Notes: a model not told the origin generated them from the letters alone. A DNA stretch of 64,000 nt from Dendrolimus kikuchii (GCA_019925095.2 CM034410.1:15978436-16042435); one strand, 5' to 3'. Shown: positions 1 to 10,030, counted from the first letter of the stretch. Made by a program: numbers and translations.

Positions 1-145
1 CCTCACAGGAGGTGCCTCCTCGAGCGTGCTGCTTCCGGGCTGAACGCCTCCGCTCCCACGGAGTCGGGAAGCCCCCAAAGTCCGGTATCGCTGAAACAGC
101 CATCTGCGGCTATTCAGCTGGGTCCAGCTCCAAAAAAAGAAAAAC
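1..145 (+). mobile_element. LINE-K 3' end with poly(A)
   Basis: This is the 3' terminal part of a non-LTR retrotransposon, cut by the window edge. It ends in a GGGTCCAGCTCC motif followed by an A-rich tail. Near-identical ends occur at 63230-63376 (+) and, inverted, at 50123-50230. No coding sequence remains here. Confidence 0.75.
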
Positions 146-164
146 CAAAACTTACTTTAGTCAT

Positions 165-677
165 GGGAAAAATCACTCACCAAGAAGAAAAGTGTGATAT
201 ATATCTTTTTGATACAAAGATATATATCACTCTTTTATATCTTTAACTATTTATCTTTACAGTGAATAGTGTCAGTGTCAATTGCAGCCAAGATGAGTTA
301 TTGTCTGTGAGTGATATACTGAATACTGATAAACTGATATGAAAAAAATATAAACACAGTGAAAAAATGTAATAAAATTAATTACATTAAAACAAAATTA
401 CACCATAAAACTATAGTGTTACGATTTATTTTGGCTTGCTATTATATTCGGTTTCCTCGTTCCAGCTACGCTAATCAGCTAATCATTCTTTATCTTTTCT
501 TTCTAGTCTAGTTCCTTCTTATTGGGATCTATATATAGTCATCGCGTGGAACAGGAATGAACTAAAAAGTTAAAGATATAAAGACACATTTTGAACGCAA
601 GTGATATACAGATCTAATCACTCTTCGCGTCGGATATATATCTTTTGAGTTAATCACTCAGAAGTTACACACCGCTA
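165..677 (-). mobile_element. Family F non-autonomous element, copy 1
   Basis: About 510 bp matching 19957-20476 and 25413-25878, both in the opposite orientation. Each copy starts TAGCGGTGTGTAAC, ends near GTGAGTGATTTTTCC, has AGTGAT/ATCACT motifs near both ends and carries a strong hairpin (AGTGATATATATC arms) close to one end. There is no coding capacity. Probably a DNA-transposon derivative, class undetermined. Confidence 0.7.
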
Positions 678-742
678 ACTTACTTACTTGCGACTTACCA
701 CTCTGACACGATTCTCACTCGACTCTCTCGCGCACTTACTTA

Positions 743-937
743 TCTTTATATATATAATTCTTCTGTACGTGTGTTGACAGTGAACTCCTAAACAGCTGGA
801 CCGATTTGAATGAGTTTTTTGTGTGTGTTCAAGTGGATTCGAGGATGGTTTAGATTCACAATTGGACCCGGTAGGTGGCGTTGCAATTGGGTTTCAATTT
901 TTCTGCAGGGCAGGATAACGTCTGCCGGGACAGCTAG
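743..937 (+). mobile_element. Non-autonomous Helitron (Helitron-E), complete
   Basis: A 195-bp element starting TC directly after an A and ending CTAG directly before a T, the A|T insertion signature of Helitrons. A GGCAG...CTGCC stem lies about 7 nt before the CTAG. Its body holds one copy of the unit that is tandemly repeated in the related element at 60159-61548. Confidence 0.75.
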
Positions 938-1530
938 TTCTATGTCTAATACAATGTATGTAAATAGTTTTACTAATAATCATACAGTCCCGTCTATATA
1001 GAGTTTCAATGTTAAAACAAGCAACTACCACCAATAATAATATTATAAAATTCTAAATATGCCGTGTCTGTACATTGAAGCTATAAAAAAAACAACTGGA
1101 ATCTCTATTTCCCTATTAATATTGTAAATGCGAAAGTAACTCTGTCTGTCTGTTCCGTTTTCAAGGAAAAACTACGAGACCGATTTGGCTGAAACTCAGT
1201 ATATACATATATTTTCGATGCCGAAGATAAACATAGGATACTTTTATCCCGAAAAATGGGATAGGATTAAAAATATATTTGTCTCTCTATTTGCTGCTTT
1301 TACAAAAAAACTACTGGACCGATTTGGGTGAAACTTGGTATATATGTAATTTTAATACCGAGAGTGGTTAAGAGCTTCTCATCTCGGATGATGGGATAGA
1401 TTTGTGTAAAGGCTATCCCAGAAAGTAGGATAGGTTTTTTTGTGATTATCCATTTTCGTCATTTCGGTCATTTTGGGCCATTTCGGCCATTACAGCTATA
1501 GTATACTTATTCCTGGGCTTTTGATTCCAG
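938..1530. other. Intronic DNA of the receptor gene with degenerate repeats
   Basis: Receptor intron upstream of the TM7 exon. About 970-1050 matches 63480-63560, near the other end of the window. About 1115-1500 resembles eroded Helitron-like repeat, with two 'CTAC(G/T)(A/G)GACCGATTTGG' phrases about 140 bp apart. Imperfect 'CATTTCGG(T/C)CAT' repeats precede the exon. No exon is seen here. Confidence 0.45.
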
Positions 1531-1643
1531 ATACACTTTGGACATGGAGCAGACTGACGTGATCACCTGCCTGGCGTTGGTCTCCCATGTGATGTGCTAC
1601 GCTAATTCTGCCATCAATCCTCTCATATACAACTTCATGAGTG
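1531..1643 (+). CDS. Receptor penultimate exon (TM7, NPxxY)
   Basis: 113 bp, bounded by a TTGATTCCAG acceptor and a GTATGT donor. It enters with one nucleotide of a split codon, encodes 37 residues and ends with the first G of a Gly codon completed in the next exon. It covers extracellular loop 3 and TM7 through NPLIYNFMS. Confidence 0.85.
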
Positions 1644-2741
1644 GTATGTATGGAAATTGCTATTTGTGACAGCAAATTACTATATATTAGGTCGCTGAAA
1701 GTACCGTTCCGTGATTTTATTCTATTGCAAATGTGATAAACAAGCACACGGCTCAACTGGTGGTTAGCGGTTACCATCGCCTATGGACATTGGTAGCACC
1801 GAAGATCCTAATAAAGTGCTGCCACTCTCTAAAGGAAGACTGAAAGCTGGCCGCTAATGCCCGAATACAACCAAGGTTGTTATGGCAGAACACTCTAGAT
1901 CAGGGGTGGTTTTTTTTTATTGCAGGAATTCAGCAGACAGGCAGACCACCCACTTGATGGAAAGCGGTTACCATCAACTATGGACAATAGCAACACCAAA
2001 GGTGCTACAAATGCGCTGCTGCTGTCTTAAGGGAGACTGGAACCTGGTCACTAATGCCGGAACACAACACAAAGTTGTTATGGCGGCATACTCTAGACCA
2101 GGGGTGGTAGCCATCCAGTACGGGCGAATGCCCTACCACCTGGCTGTGGGTTGTTTTGTCGCCTCTTACAACAGGCCGCCCGGCCGCAGGAAATTGTATT
2201 CTTTCTCCGTTCCTGCACGGATATTTTAATAAGTTAAATACACGTACTTATATTAATTTAATTATTTAAGTATGTGTATTTAATTTATAAAAGACTAGCT
2301 TCTGCCCGCGACTTCGTCCGCGTCGAATAGTCAAAAACCCCCCGATTTTGAAACATTCTTCATTGGTGCTCCGCTCTTATTAGTATTAGCGTGGTGATAT
2401 ATAGCCTATATAGCCTTCCTCGATAAATGGACTATCTAATACTGATTTTTTTTTTCAAATCAGACCAGTATGTAGTTCCCGAGAAAACAAACAAACTTTT
2501 CAGCTTTATATATTAGTATAAGAAAGATTTAATATTTTTTTCAGGAAAATTTCGTCGAGAGTTCAAAAGAGCATTCTGCTGCGCCCCCAGCTCGTTGCAT
2601 GAGAACTTCACCACACTAACCAGGATGACCACTTCGCGGAAGAAGCCTGACCTCCTGAGCTTCGATTCTAAGCCCAGCCCAAGAAATGTCTGCAGCACCA
2701 CATTCATCCAGAACACCAATGGCTACGATACCAGAAGCTAA
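1531..2741 (+). CDS. 3' end of an orexin/allatotropin-type neuropeptide GPCR gene
   Basis: Two terminal coding exons (1531-1643 and 2545-2741) join in frame to encode TM7 and the cytoplasmic tail of a class A G-protein-coupled receptor acting at the plasma membrane. The join reads ...CYANSAINPLIYNFMSG + KFRREFKRAFCC..., containing the NPxxY motif (NPLIY), helix 8 and a palmitoylation-type Cys pair. The SA(I/A)NP..YNF(M/L)SGKFR run matches orexin receptors and their insect relatives, the allatotropin receptors. That subfamily is inferred; trissin-type receptors are related alternatives. TM1-TM6 must lie upstream of the window. The frame is open and the splice sites are canonical, so the gene looks functional. 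Its last intron holds SINE-A pieces and Helitron-like debris that ends about 25 bp before the acceptor. Confidence 0.85.
1741..1906 (-). mobile_element. SINE-A, degenerate fragment
   Basis: A diverged SINE-A piece matching the consensus from the 'GCGGTTACCATCGCCTATGG' region to 'CTAGATCAGGGGTGG', where the younger copy at 1907 takes over. It lies in the receptor's last intron. Confidence 0.7.
1907..2223 (-). mobile_element. SINE-A, near full length, antisense in receptor intron
   Basis: Poly(T) followed by TTGCAG and the complete SINE-A body, ending at TTCCTGCACGG. Because the copy is antisense to the receptor gene, its T tract plus GCAG reads as a pyrimidine tract and AG acceptor on the gene's strand (AG at 1924-1925). 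Confidence 0.85.
2295..2521 (-). mobile_element. Helitron-like fragment
   Basis: Begins CTAG followed by a 'CCCGCGACTTCGTCCGCG' phrase typical of eroded lepidopteran Helitron-like repeats and ends in a 'TATATATTAGTATAAG' segment just before the receptor acceptor. Boundaries are approximate. Confidence 0.5.
2545..2741 (+). CDS. Receptor last exon (cytoplasmic tail)
   Basis: 197 bp starting after a TTTTTTTCAG acceptor. It completes the Gly of MSG, then encodes helix 8 (KFRREFKRAFCC) and a Ser/Thr-rich tail with clusters such as TTLTRMTTS, plausible kinase/arrestin sites, ending TAA at 2739-2741. The phase fits the exon ending at 1643. Confidence 0.85.
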
Positions 2742-2755
2742 AATATTTATTAAAA

Positions 2756-2761
2756 AATAAA
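2756..2761 (+). terminator. Polyadenylation signal of receptor gene
   Basis: AATAAA 15 nt after the stop codon. Use of such a close site implies a very short 3' UTR; other signals may exist further downstream. Confidence 0.4.
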
Positions 2762-3030
2762 TACTTATCCACCAATTATAGATGAGCTTTTTCAAAAATC
2801 GCACGAAATAATATAGCAGTCGATAAACAAATCAATAACTGAGATACTTTTAATCGTATTGCAAAATATCGCAAGCTCATAGATTTAGTACGAGCGTACA
2901 AACTTCTTACGTCATAGCATGTACAAGTATAACGAGTCAAATTAAATAATTTGTTGCATAAAAATATGGTAGTTATACAAATCGTATTAATTATTTAATA
3001 TTTTCTTAAGTTTTCGCGACTTGTATACAT

Positions 3031-3410
3031 AATAAAACTACGTTTTAACCGTTTTAAGCGCGGTAATTTTATTTGATTTTGGTTTTTCCGACGTTTCGGC
3101 CACTTTTCAGTGGCCGTGATCACGGAAGACAAAGATGTCAAGTGTCAACGAGTATTGTTAAAGTTTTATTTAGCCTACCGCCAACTTGTTAATTTTAATT
3201 ATTTAATTTTATTTTTAATTTTGTTTATGGTTATTATTTACTCTATGGGAGCCTAATCTAATTTAGGCTAAATAAAACTTTAACAATACTCGTTGACACT
3301 TGACATCTTTGTCTTCCGTGATCACGGCCACTGAAAAGTGGCTGAAACGTCGGAAAAACCAAAATCAAATAAAATTACCGCGCTTAAAACCGTTAAAACG
3401 TAGTTTTATT
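3031..3410. mobile_element. Family G fold-back element, intact
   Basis: 380 bp with inverted arms of about 147 bp (3031-3177 and 3264-3410), nearly perfect, around an AT-rich spacer. The arms contain GACGTTTCGGCC and the palindromic CCGTGATCACGG. The arms are reused at 9757-10980. There is no coding sequence. It could form a very stable cruciform or hairpin RNA. Confidence 0.85.
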
Positions 3411-3450
3411 ACGTATTAATTATTGTTTAAAAAGTAATTAAAATTATTTC

Positions 3451-3575
3451 TATGATATGATATGATATGATACGATTGTAATGATATGATTGATATGATA
3501 TGATATGATTGATGTGATATGATTGATATGATATAATTGATCTGATATGATAATATGATATGATTTTAAGTGATG
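3451..3575. repeat. (ATATG)n-type microsatellite
   Basis: Interrupted TATGA/TGATA repeats over about 125 bp. Confidence 0.85.
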
Positions 3576-3609
3576 TTATTTTAACGCCTGTTATTTTATA
3601 TGTAAATAA

Positions 3610-3830
3610 CTAGATATGCCCGCGACTTCGTCCACGTGGATTTTTTTCGCGGAACCCTAATTTTAAAGTAGCCTAAGTTACTCCTTATAACATAACTATC
3701 TGCCATTGAAAGTCCCGTCAAAATCGGTTCAGACGTTTCAGAGATTATCCGGAACATCCAGACAGACAGACTGATAAAAAATCTTAAATTCCGAAAATGC
3801 AATCATTTTCGGAATCTCCTGATCCGAATT
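3610..3830 (-). mobile_element. Helitron-like fragment
   Basis: Starts CTAG with a 'CCCGCGACTTCGTCCACG' phrase, runs through degenerate repeat and grades into a CTCCTGATCCGAATTA motif also found near 17130-17165 in the opposite orientation. Confidence 0.5.
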
Positions 3831-4360
3831 ATCCCCCCTGATTTTGTTCACATTTTTATTTTGACTTTACAAACAGACAATTCAATTTAATTTATCTGTA
3901 TAGATATAGAGTTTATTGTATCTTCATATACTTGCTGGTATTAGACGGATCAACCAAATTGAATCAAGGGTACGGTATTAAATGACATTGAATGAATCAA
4001 GTTTATGCTTATACGGATCACTTTGGTTGATTCATCCATATTGAAAGATAGAAATCAACCGTTTAATGTTTGCTTAAGTGCAAACCTCGTTTTCGAAAAA
4101 TACGGCCTAAAATTTTCAAAATCTTTTCAATCTGTGATTATATGTATTTGTACATATAATCATATATATTATTATAATACATATAATCATATATAATATT
4201 TTAATTTTAAACAGAATATTAAAAACTTAATTTAAATTACAAATTACACTACAAAAAAATTACATATAATTATAATTATTATTAATTTAATAAAATAAAT
4301 GAATATTTTCTGAGTTTTATTTACTTCTGACATTATTAGCTAACTAAATCTTCATGTAAT
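3831..4360. other. Unassigned AT-rich DNA
   Basis: No gene recognised. Holds short ATATAATCATATAT-type repeats around 4140-4200. Confidence 0.5.
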
Positions 4361-4569
4361 ACATACATACATAACTTCACGCCGGTTCCCTTGCGGGGTA
4401 GGCACGAACAACAGAGTGCCATTTAGGCTTATTCTTACACACCTCACTTGCCTCTTTGACATTCATAACTCTTGTCATGCAAGCTCGTCTGTTCTTAAGG
4501 CTCCTGACATCACCTTCTGCTAGTACACGATCAATTTGATCATGGAAGGTGTGTCGTGGCCTTCCACGA
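4361..4569 (-). mobile_element. LINE-B 3' fragment
   Basis: 5'-truncated RTE-like LINE tail with (CATA)n at its 3' end, flanked by an 11-bp target-site duplication CTTCATGTAAT (4350-4360 and 4570-4580). Confidence 0.9.
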
Positions 4570-4671
4570 CTTCATGTAATCAAGCTATAAATTAAATTAC
4601 GTTTTTTTATTTAATGCACAAAATCAATTATAATCAAAGAAATTAAAAAATTAAATTTGTAACATAACAAT

Positions 4672-4993
4672 CTTTTTTTATTTTATTTTATTGCAGGAGT
4701 TCAGCAGACAGGCAGACGGCCCACTTAATGGAAAGCGGTTACCATCGCCTATGGACATTTGCAACACCGAAGGTGCTACAAATGCGCTGCTGCTCTCTTA
4801 AGGGAGACTGAAACCTGGTCACTAATGCCGGAACACGACTCAAGGTTGTTATGGCGACATACTTTAGACCAGGGGTGGTAGCCATCCAGTCGGGCAAATG
4901 CCCTACCACCTGGCTGTGGGTTGTTAAGTCGCCTCTTACGACAGGCCGCCCGACCGCAGGAAATTGTATTCTTTCTCCGTTCCTGCACGGATA
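4672..4993 (-). mobile_element. SINE-A, full length
   Basis: Complete copy from the T-rich end at 4672 to the CCGTGCAGG end at 4991. Close to consensus. Confidence 0.9.
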
Positions 4994-5102
4994 AATTTTT
5001 ACTATTACTTACGGATTACTTAAAATAACCTTGTAAATTTTTATATACATTTACAAGTATTAATATTAGATAATATTATTATAATTAGGTAATATTAATC
5101 AA

Positions 5103-5245
5103 CATTTTTTTTTTAATCGGCAGATAAACACACATATTGTATATCCCCAAATTAAGCAAGTTACGCTTGTGTTATGGGTAATATACAACGGACTACTCTG
5201 GGGCCGATCCCAGACACCCAGACCATAGTAAATAACGGAGAAATG
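5103..5245 (-). mobile_element. SINE-C, 5'-truncated
   Basis: 3' half of the tRNA-derived SINE, including 'CCCCAAATTAAGCAAG' and 'GGGCCGATCCCAGAC' (as written on +). The tRNA-like head is missing. It abuts the Harbinger transposase relic. Confidence 0.8.
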
Positions 5246-5800
5246 TACTCTGGTTGGAGAAAACGCTAATGGTTTTTCAAATATTTCAAAAGCATTCTCC
5301 ACTATGCGTCTAGCTCTTTAAAGCCTATGGTTTAATATTTTTTGAGCTGCGGTTATACTGTTCTCACCGTAAGGTTTCATTAAATGAAAATTTCGATGCA
5401 GTGGTTGGTTAGTAGCATGTTTTCCAATAATCCACTGAGGCCACAATTTCTAAAAACTCCTCTGTCAGATATTCTACTATTGCGTCTGACATCGATGTAC
5501 GTAAAATTATAATCATCATCAACCGAAGCCATTAGCTCTACGCTGTTTTGATGTTCATAGTTCTAATAATAACTTCTAGCTTCGATAGGTGCTTTTATTA
5601 CAGCATCTTTTCCATCAATGATAATACAGCAGCTAGGAAAATACCACTTGTCATTGAAACGTTTAGCGATTGCCTTCCATGTTTTATTTTTTGGAACCTT
5701 AAATAACTTTTTAATTTGCAGAATTATGCTGAAATTGAAAATTCAGGTGTATAATTTAAACTTTAATCGTCTGCCCCACAAAAAATGGAGAAAATAATGT
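5246..5800 (-). pseudogene. PIF/Harbinger (HARBI1-like) transposase, C-terminal relic
   Basis: Read on the minus strand, this encodes pieces of the DDE nuclease of PIF/Harbinger elements: a KWYFPS..IIDGKDAVIKAP segment carrying the first catalytic Asp (DGK), SVELMASVDDDYNFTYIDV with the second Asp, RISDRGVFRN, and a terminal RARRIVENAFEIF segment typical of the family end. Stops and frameshifts break it, so it is dead. The N-terminal part is at 6685-7115, separated by a LINE-B insertion and by a small opposite-strand ORF relic. Confidence 0.75.
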
Positions 5801-5884
5801 CAATAAACCTGTTATAAGCAGAAAACAAGTTTAGCGCACCTTGATACCTTAGTCAAGAGGGTCAGGGATGTAAGGGAAATGATC

Positions 5885-6020
5885 CAGAAACCACTCACGT
5901 CGATACAAGTGGAAAATTAATTTGATATATTTGGTAAAAGTGTTGCTGCAAAACTAAATGCAATGCCTTTGATTGATGCGTTATTAGTACCAACACATTA
6001 AAATCTACCTTACAAGTATA
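5885..6020 (+). pseudogene. MADF-BESS/Myb-like accessory ORF relic of Harbinger element
   Basis: The plus strand encodes FGKSVAAKLNAMPLIDALL, matching the BESS/SANT-type pattern (FGK.VA.KL...) of the DNA-binding second protein of PIF/Harbinger transposons. Stops flank it. Its place next to a Harbinger transposase relic on the opposite strand supports the reading. Confidence 0.5.
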
Positions 6021-6387
6021 CGCCTGCAGTCAATAAGAGGGCTATTATCAAATTCAATAGATTGTTGTTCTTTTGCGCTGTCTACGACAACGTATATCTC
6101 TAAGACATCATCAAGTGAAGAAATAACCATATCGGACCTTAACGTCCGCAACGAATATAATATGCAATATAAGATAAATACTTGGCAATAAACAATAAAC
6201 CAAGACGAGATCATTTACAAATACTAAGAAATTTGACCTGACTTTGTAAATCAAAACGATTTATTACCAAATGTTCTAATGTCATCTATGTAATATTTTA
6301 GTTAAATGGTGAAGAATAATTATTAATTTTTTGATTTCTAGATTTAAGCTATTTTCTAAATATTTTCAATACAATAAATAAATTACA
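6021..6387. other. Remainder of Harbinger relic, unassigned
   Basis: AT-rich DNA between the accessory ORF relic and LINE-B. No readable domain. The last bases (6376-6387) are the 5' target-site duplication of the LINE-B copy. Confidence 0.4.
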
Positions 6388-6672
6388 TACATAACTTCAC
6401 GCCAGTTCCCTTACGGGGTAGGCACGAACAACAGAGTGCCATTTAGGCTTATTCTTACACACCTCACTTGCCTCTTTGACATTCATAACTCTTGTTATGC
6501 AAGCTCGTCTGTTCTCAAGGCTCCTGACATCACCTTCTGCTAGTACACGATCAATTTGATCATGGAAGGTGTGCCGTGGCCTTCCACGACTTCTGCATCC
6601 ATTTACTTTTGCATTGTATATCTGTTTAGTCATTCTTTCATCATGCATTCTTTCCACATGCCCGAACCACCG
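6388..6672 (-). mobile_element. LINE-B 3' fragment inside Harbinger relic
   Basis: Encodes the LINE-B C-terminus from WFGHVERMHDERM to AYPVRELA and ends in (TATG)n on the minus strand. Flanked by a 12-bp duplication AAATAAATTACA (6376-6387 and 6673-6684). Younger than the transposase it interrupts. Confidence 0.9.
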
Positions 6673-6684
6673 AAATAAATTACA

Positions 6685-7115
6685 CGTGTATACAATTAAT
6701 GTTATTACCCTAATGTATTTCTGTAGAGCTTGGTAAATGGCATCACATATTTCAGGAATCATATTTGAAATGTTGGACTTCGAAACTTTAAAAAAATGTG
6801 AAAGATAATGAAGACTACATCCATTAGTAGTTTTAATTTTACTGCTAAAGCAAATCTCATGAATGTGTCTGATCTTTGTATGACAGGCCTAATTTTATTT
6901 AAAAGAAAGTCGAATGAATCTTCAGACATTCGTAAATATTTTTTAAATTCTACCGTGTCTTCTCCAGCTAGTTCTATAAAAAGTTGGTTGCTGGCACCTT
7001 CTATATGTCTTCTATCTATCCATCTTCTCTGCCAAATACGTTTCGGTTTTCTTCTCTCTATTTGGATTTCGTTTCCAATTTTTGGAACGAAGTTCCTTAT
7101 CGCGCGTTGTGAAAG
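6685..7115 (-). pseudogene. PIF/Harbinger transposase, N-terminal relic
   Basis: The minus strand encodes RRKPKRIWQRRWIDRRHIEG, then FIELAGEDTVEFKKYLRMS, DSFDFLLNKIRP, and after one frameshift near 6823 SKSNISNMIPEICDAIYQAL. This order is the DNA-binding and helical N-terminus of HARBI1-type transposases. It pairs with the C-terminal relic at 5246-5800. Confidence 0.75.
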
Positions 7116-7475
7116 GGGGCTAGACGGAAAAAATTCTTACGAAAAGTTGTCACGACACTTTTTGCTATAGTAAGCTATTATACAATTTCAACTTTAATGC
7201 AATGAAATAAAATCTAAAATATCAATTAGTGTAATAATATACGCTGTTTTTGATACTATTTGTTTGTTTATGTATTTCTTTCTATACATAGGTTTTTGTT
7301 AAAATTTCGATGGTTTTCGATGCTTATCGACACACTTTTTGAGACGTTTTGAGAATTTTTAAGACATTTTAGGAGAACTTCGTTCCAAACATGCGTCCTG
7401 TCTTTGACACCTCATTAGTTTTTTTTTTTTTGCGAGATGTACAGTTTCTCGAATAATTCCAGGTAATTTATAACT
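7116..7475. other. Unassigned, with inverted ACTTCGTTCC motif
   Basis: GGAACGAAGTT at 7081 and AACTTCGTTCC at 7377 are inverted copies about 300 bp apart and may mark an end of the Harbinger element or a small MITE. No gene. Confidence 0.35.
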
Positions 7476-7700
7476 TAGCCTCTGTATCCAGCGAGGCAAT
7501 GCTGCCAGCCTTCTAGGTACAATGCCCAGCGACAGTGGCCTGGTGAGGCTGGACGGGCCTTGATACAGGTTTTTTATTTTTATTTTTAAGCTAGGTTTAT
7601 TTATATTATTATGCCCTCCTTTTTTAGTTAGTTCTAGTTTTTCATTTTAGGTTTATTTTTCATACTGCAGTTTAGTTATAGTATTTAATTGTATTTTTCT
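7476..7700 (+). mobile_element. LINE-J 3' end
   Basis: Encodes the ORF2 terminus IQRGNAASLLGTMPSDSG followed by a short AT-rich 3' UTR. Same family as 26305, 29396 and 30530. Confidence 0.65.
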
Positions 7701-7875
7701 ATTGTATTAGATTTAATTGCCCTGCTTATTACATATTTATGAAACTTGCATATTTGTTAAAAATTATCCAAAACTACTCATAATACTTAAAGATATTTAT
7801 AACGCATATAAATCTATATTTTTTCGTAAAATTTGACAACTAGTCGTTGTCACTCATAATCATATCATATCATAT

Positions 7876-7982
<107 letters not shown>

Positions 7983-8102
7983 ATTTTATTTCAGACACAA
8001 AGATCTATAATTTCAACACACTTTTACAACTTATTATTATAAAATTAAATTAAATTTAAAAAAAAGCTTCAAAATAACAATAATAAAATTAACAAATGTC
8101 CA

Positions 8103-8452
8103 TCAGTCAGTCAGTCAGTCAGTCCTTTAAAGCAATTTCATTCACATGTATTTATTTTTTCATCAAATTAATTATTATATCTATGCAGCAATCTGCAACC
8201 AGTCCCAATACATTTTTGTTTGGTGCAGCCTGCTAGCAAGGGCCGCAATTATACTGTTTCTACACCCTTCAACTCTGGTCAAGATATTTGCAATGCGACT
8301 TCTCCGAACAGCACAAAACGTGTTCAATCTAGCCTCAAGAAACATACTCGAGGCACTATAGTATCTTTTAAAACCCATTAGGTGTCGAAATATGTTATTA
8401 TATTGAACACGTATGCCATCCAGAGAACGCCTTGTGCATTCCGTCCATAAAT
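8103..8452 (-). mobile_element. CR1/Kiri-like LINE 3' end
   Basis: The minus strand holds an open frame of about 89 codons (8450 to 8181) with IRVQYNNIFRHLMGF, YYSASSMFLEARL and ANILTRVEG, the C-terminal reverse-transcriptase domain of CR1/jockey-type LINEs. It ends with a short 3' UTR and an (ACTG)n tail (8103-8122), as is common for CR1-like elements. Confidence 0.7.
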
Positions 8453-8462
8453 AAATATATAT

Positions 8463-8716
8463 CGATGGGTGAAAAGCTATTTGTTTTAAACGACATTTTT
8501 AAAATTTGTCGGGAGAAAAGTTTGAAGTTTCAAATGACCCAGAAAAACACATCACTAACGACCTATGCACCACACTTAAAAAAAGAACATCTATAGATTG
8601 AAACTAGACATCAGATTATTTATATTTCTTTAAGTTAAGACATTAGGATAAAACAAACCCATAGTGTTATTAAGTCTCACACAAAATGTCGCTTAAAACA
8701 AATAGCCTTTCAACCC

Positions 8717-8719
<3 letters not shown>
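8463..8719. mobile_element. MITE with about 37-bp terminal inverted repeats
   Basis: Left end CGATGGGTGAAAAGCTATTT and right end, inverted, CGAGGGTTGAAAGGCTATTT, continuing into GTTTTAARCGACATTTT. It sits between TA-rich flanks, compatible with a TA target. 257 bp, non-coding. Confidence 0.75.
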
Positions 8720-8756
<37 letters not shown>

Positions 8757-8780
8757 TAATACTATATATATATATAGTAT
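8720..8780. repeat. (AT)n microsatellite
   Basis: Two TA runs that can pair around a TAGATAATACTA centre. Confidence 0.85.
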
Positions 8781-9213
8781 TATCTATGCTCATAATGATA
8801 ATTTGATATTTGAAGTTTAACTCGCATACAGCACACGTTTGGACTCAACTTGCTACTTAACTAATAGAAATGTAAACCAGCCTTTATAATTTTCCAGTAC
8901 GAAAATCGTCCTTAAAGAAAAAAGTCTGGTACAGTAACGCCATCTCTTGCAATTTTCCAATGCTAATTCGTTTTGAAGAAATTTGTAGCGAATAGAAATT
9001 CGGACAGCAATCTGTTGATACCAGACCCAGTGGCCTCGATTTACAGAGATACCTGAAGGTACTTTAATAGATGTTAGTGTGTTTAACCTTACTTTTATGC
9101 CTGCATAAATGGATTTTCATGTATATTTTTACAGATGGCGCTGTATATCTAACATAGTTGCGCCATCTCTTATCATTTTCCAGTACTAAATTCGTTGATA
9201 AAGTAAAAGATTT
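8781..9213. other. Unassigned, probable old repeat
   Basis: No gene. CGCCATCTCTT and TTTTCCA(A/G)T phrases occur twice (8940 and 9163), suggesting an eroded element. Confidence 0.35.
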
Positions 9214-9527
9214 TATCCGTGCAGGAACGGAGAAAGAACACAATTTCCTGCGGCCGGGCGGCCTGTCGTAAGAGGCGACTTAACAACTCACAGCTAGGTG
9301 GTAGGGCATTTGCCCGACTGGATGGCTACCACGCCTGATCTAAAGTATGTCGCCATAACAACCTTGAGTTGTGTTCCGGCATTAGTGACCAGGTTCCAGT
9401 TTCCCTTAAGAGAGCAGCAGCGCATTTGTAGCGCCTTTGGTGTTGCAAATGTCCATAGGCGAAGGTAACCGCTTGCCATCAAGTGGGCCGTCTGCCTGTC
9501 TGCTGATCTCCTGCAATAAAAAAAAAA
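9214..9527 (+). mobile_element. SINE-A, full length
   Basis: Complete copy from ATCCGTGCAGG to CTGCAATAAAAA, directly followed by a Helitron 3' part. Confidence 0.9.
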
Positions 9528-9746
9528 AGTGGATCCCGAGATGGTTTAGATTCATGATTGGACCAAGTAGGTGGCGCCACTGATCACCTCTTTTAATGAT
9601 GGGACAGATTTTGATGATTTTTTGATTGTTTTTTCAAGCAGATTCGAGAATGGCTTAGATTAATAATTGGTCTTGGTTGATGGTGGTGTAATCGGTTTCT
9701 GGATTTTTATTTTTAGGGCAAGACAACGTCTGCCGGGTACAGCTAG
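9528..9746 (+). mobile_element. Helitron-E 3' part
   Basis: Carries GATGGTTTAGATT and GTAGGTGGCG motifs of the E family, then GACAACGTCTGCCGGG and a terminal CTAG before T. The 5' part is missing. It has diverged copies of the internal unit seen singly at 743-937. Confidence 0.7.
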
Positions 9747-9970
9747 TATAATCTATAATAAAACTACGTTTTCACGGTTTTGAAACGCGGTAATTTTATT
9801 TGATTTTGGTTTTTCCGACGTTTCGGCCGCTTTTCAGTGGCCGTGATCACGGAAGACAAAGATGTCAAGTGTCAACGAGTATTGTTAAAGTTTTATTTAG
9901 CCTACCGCCAACTTGTTAATTTTAATTTTGTTTATGGTTATTATTTAATCTATGGGAGCCTAATCTAATT

Positions 9971-10030
9971 TACTACCGCTTCGCAACATGTTATGGCTTG
10001 AAGAAAAGAAGCGGCGCAAGAAACTCTTCA
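9971..10030 (-). mobile_element. LINE-K/K' scrap
   Basis: 'CTTCGCAACATGTTATGG' followed by GAAGCGGCGCAAGAAACT matches the conserved 3' UTR block of the K/K' elements at 50311, 59086 and 62862. Confidence 0.55.

Noticed and set aside
5099..5302. A 67-codon gene starting MENAFEIF
   Set aside because: It is a chance fusion of the Harbinger transposase end with an antisense SINE-C.
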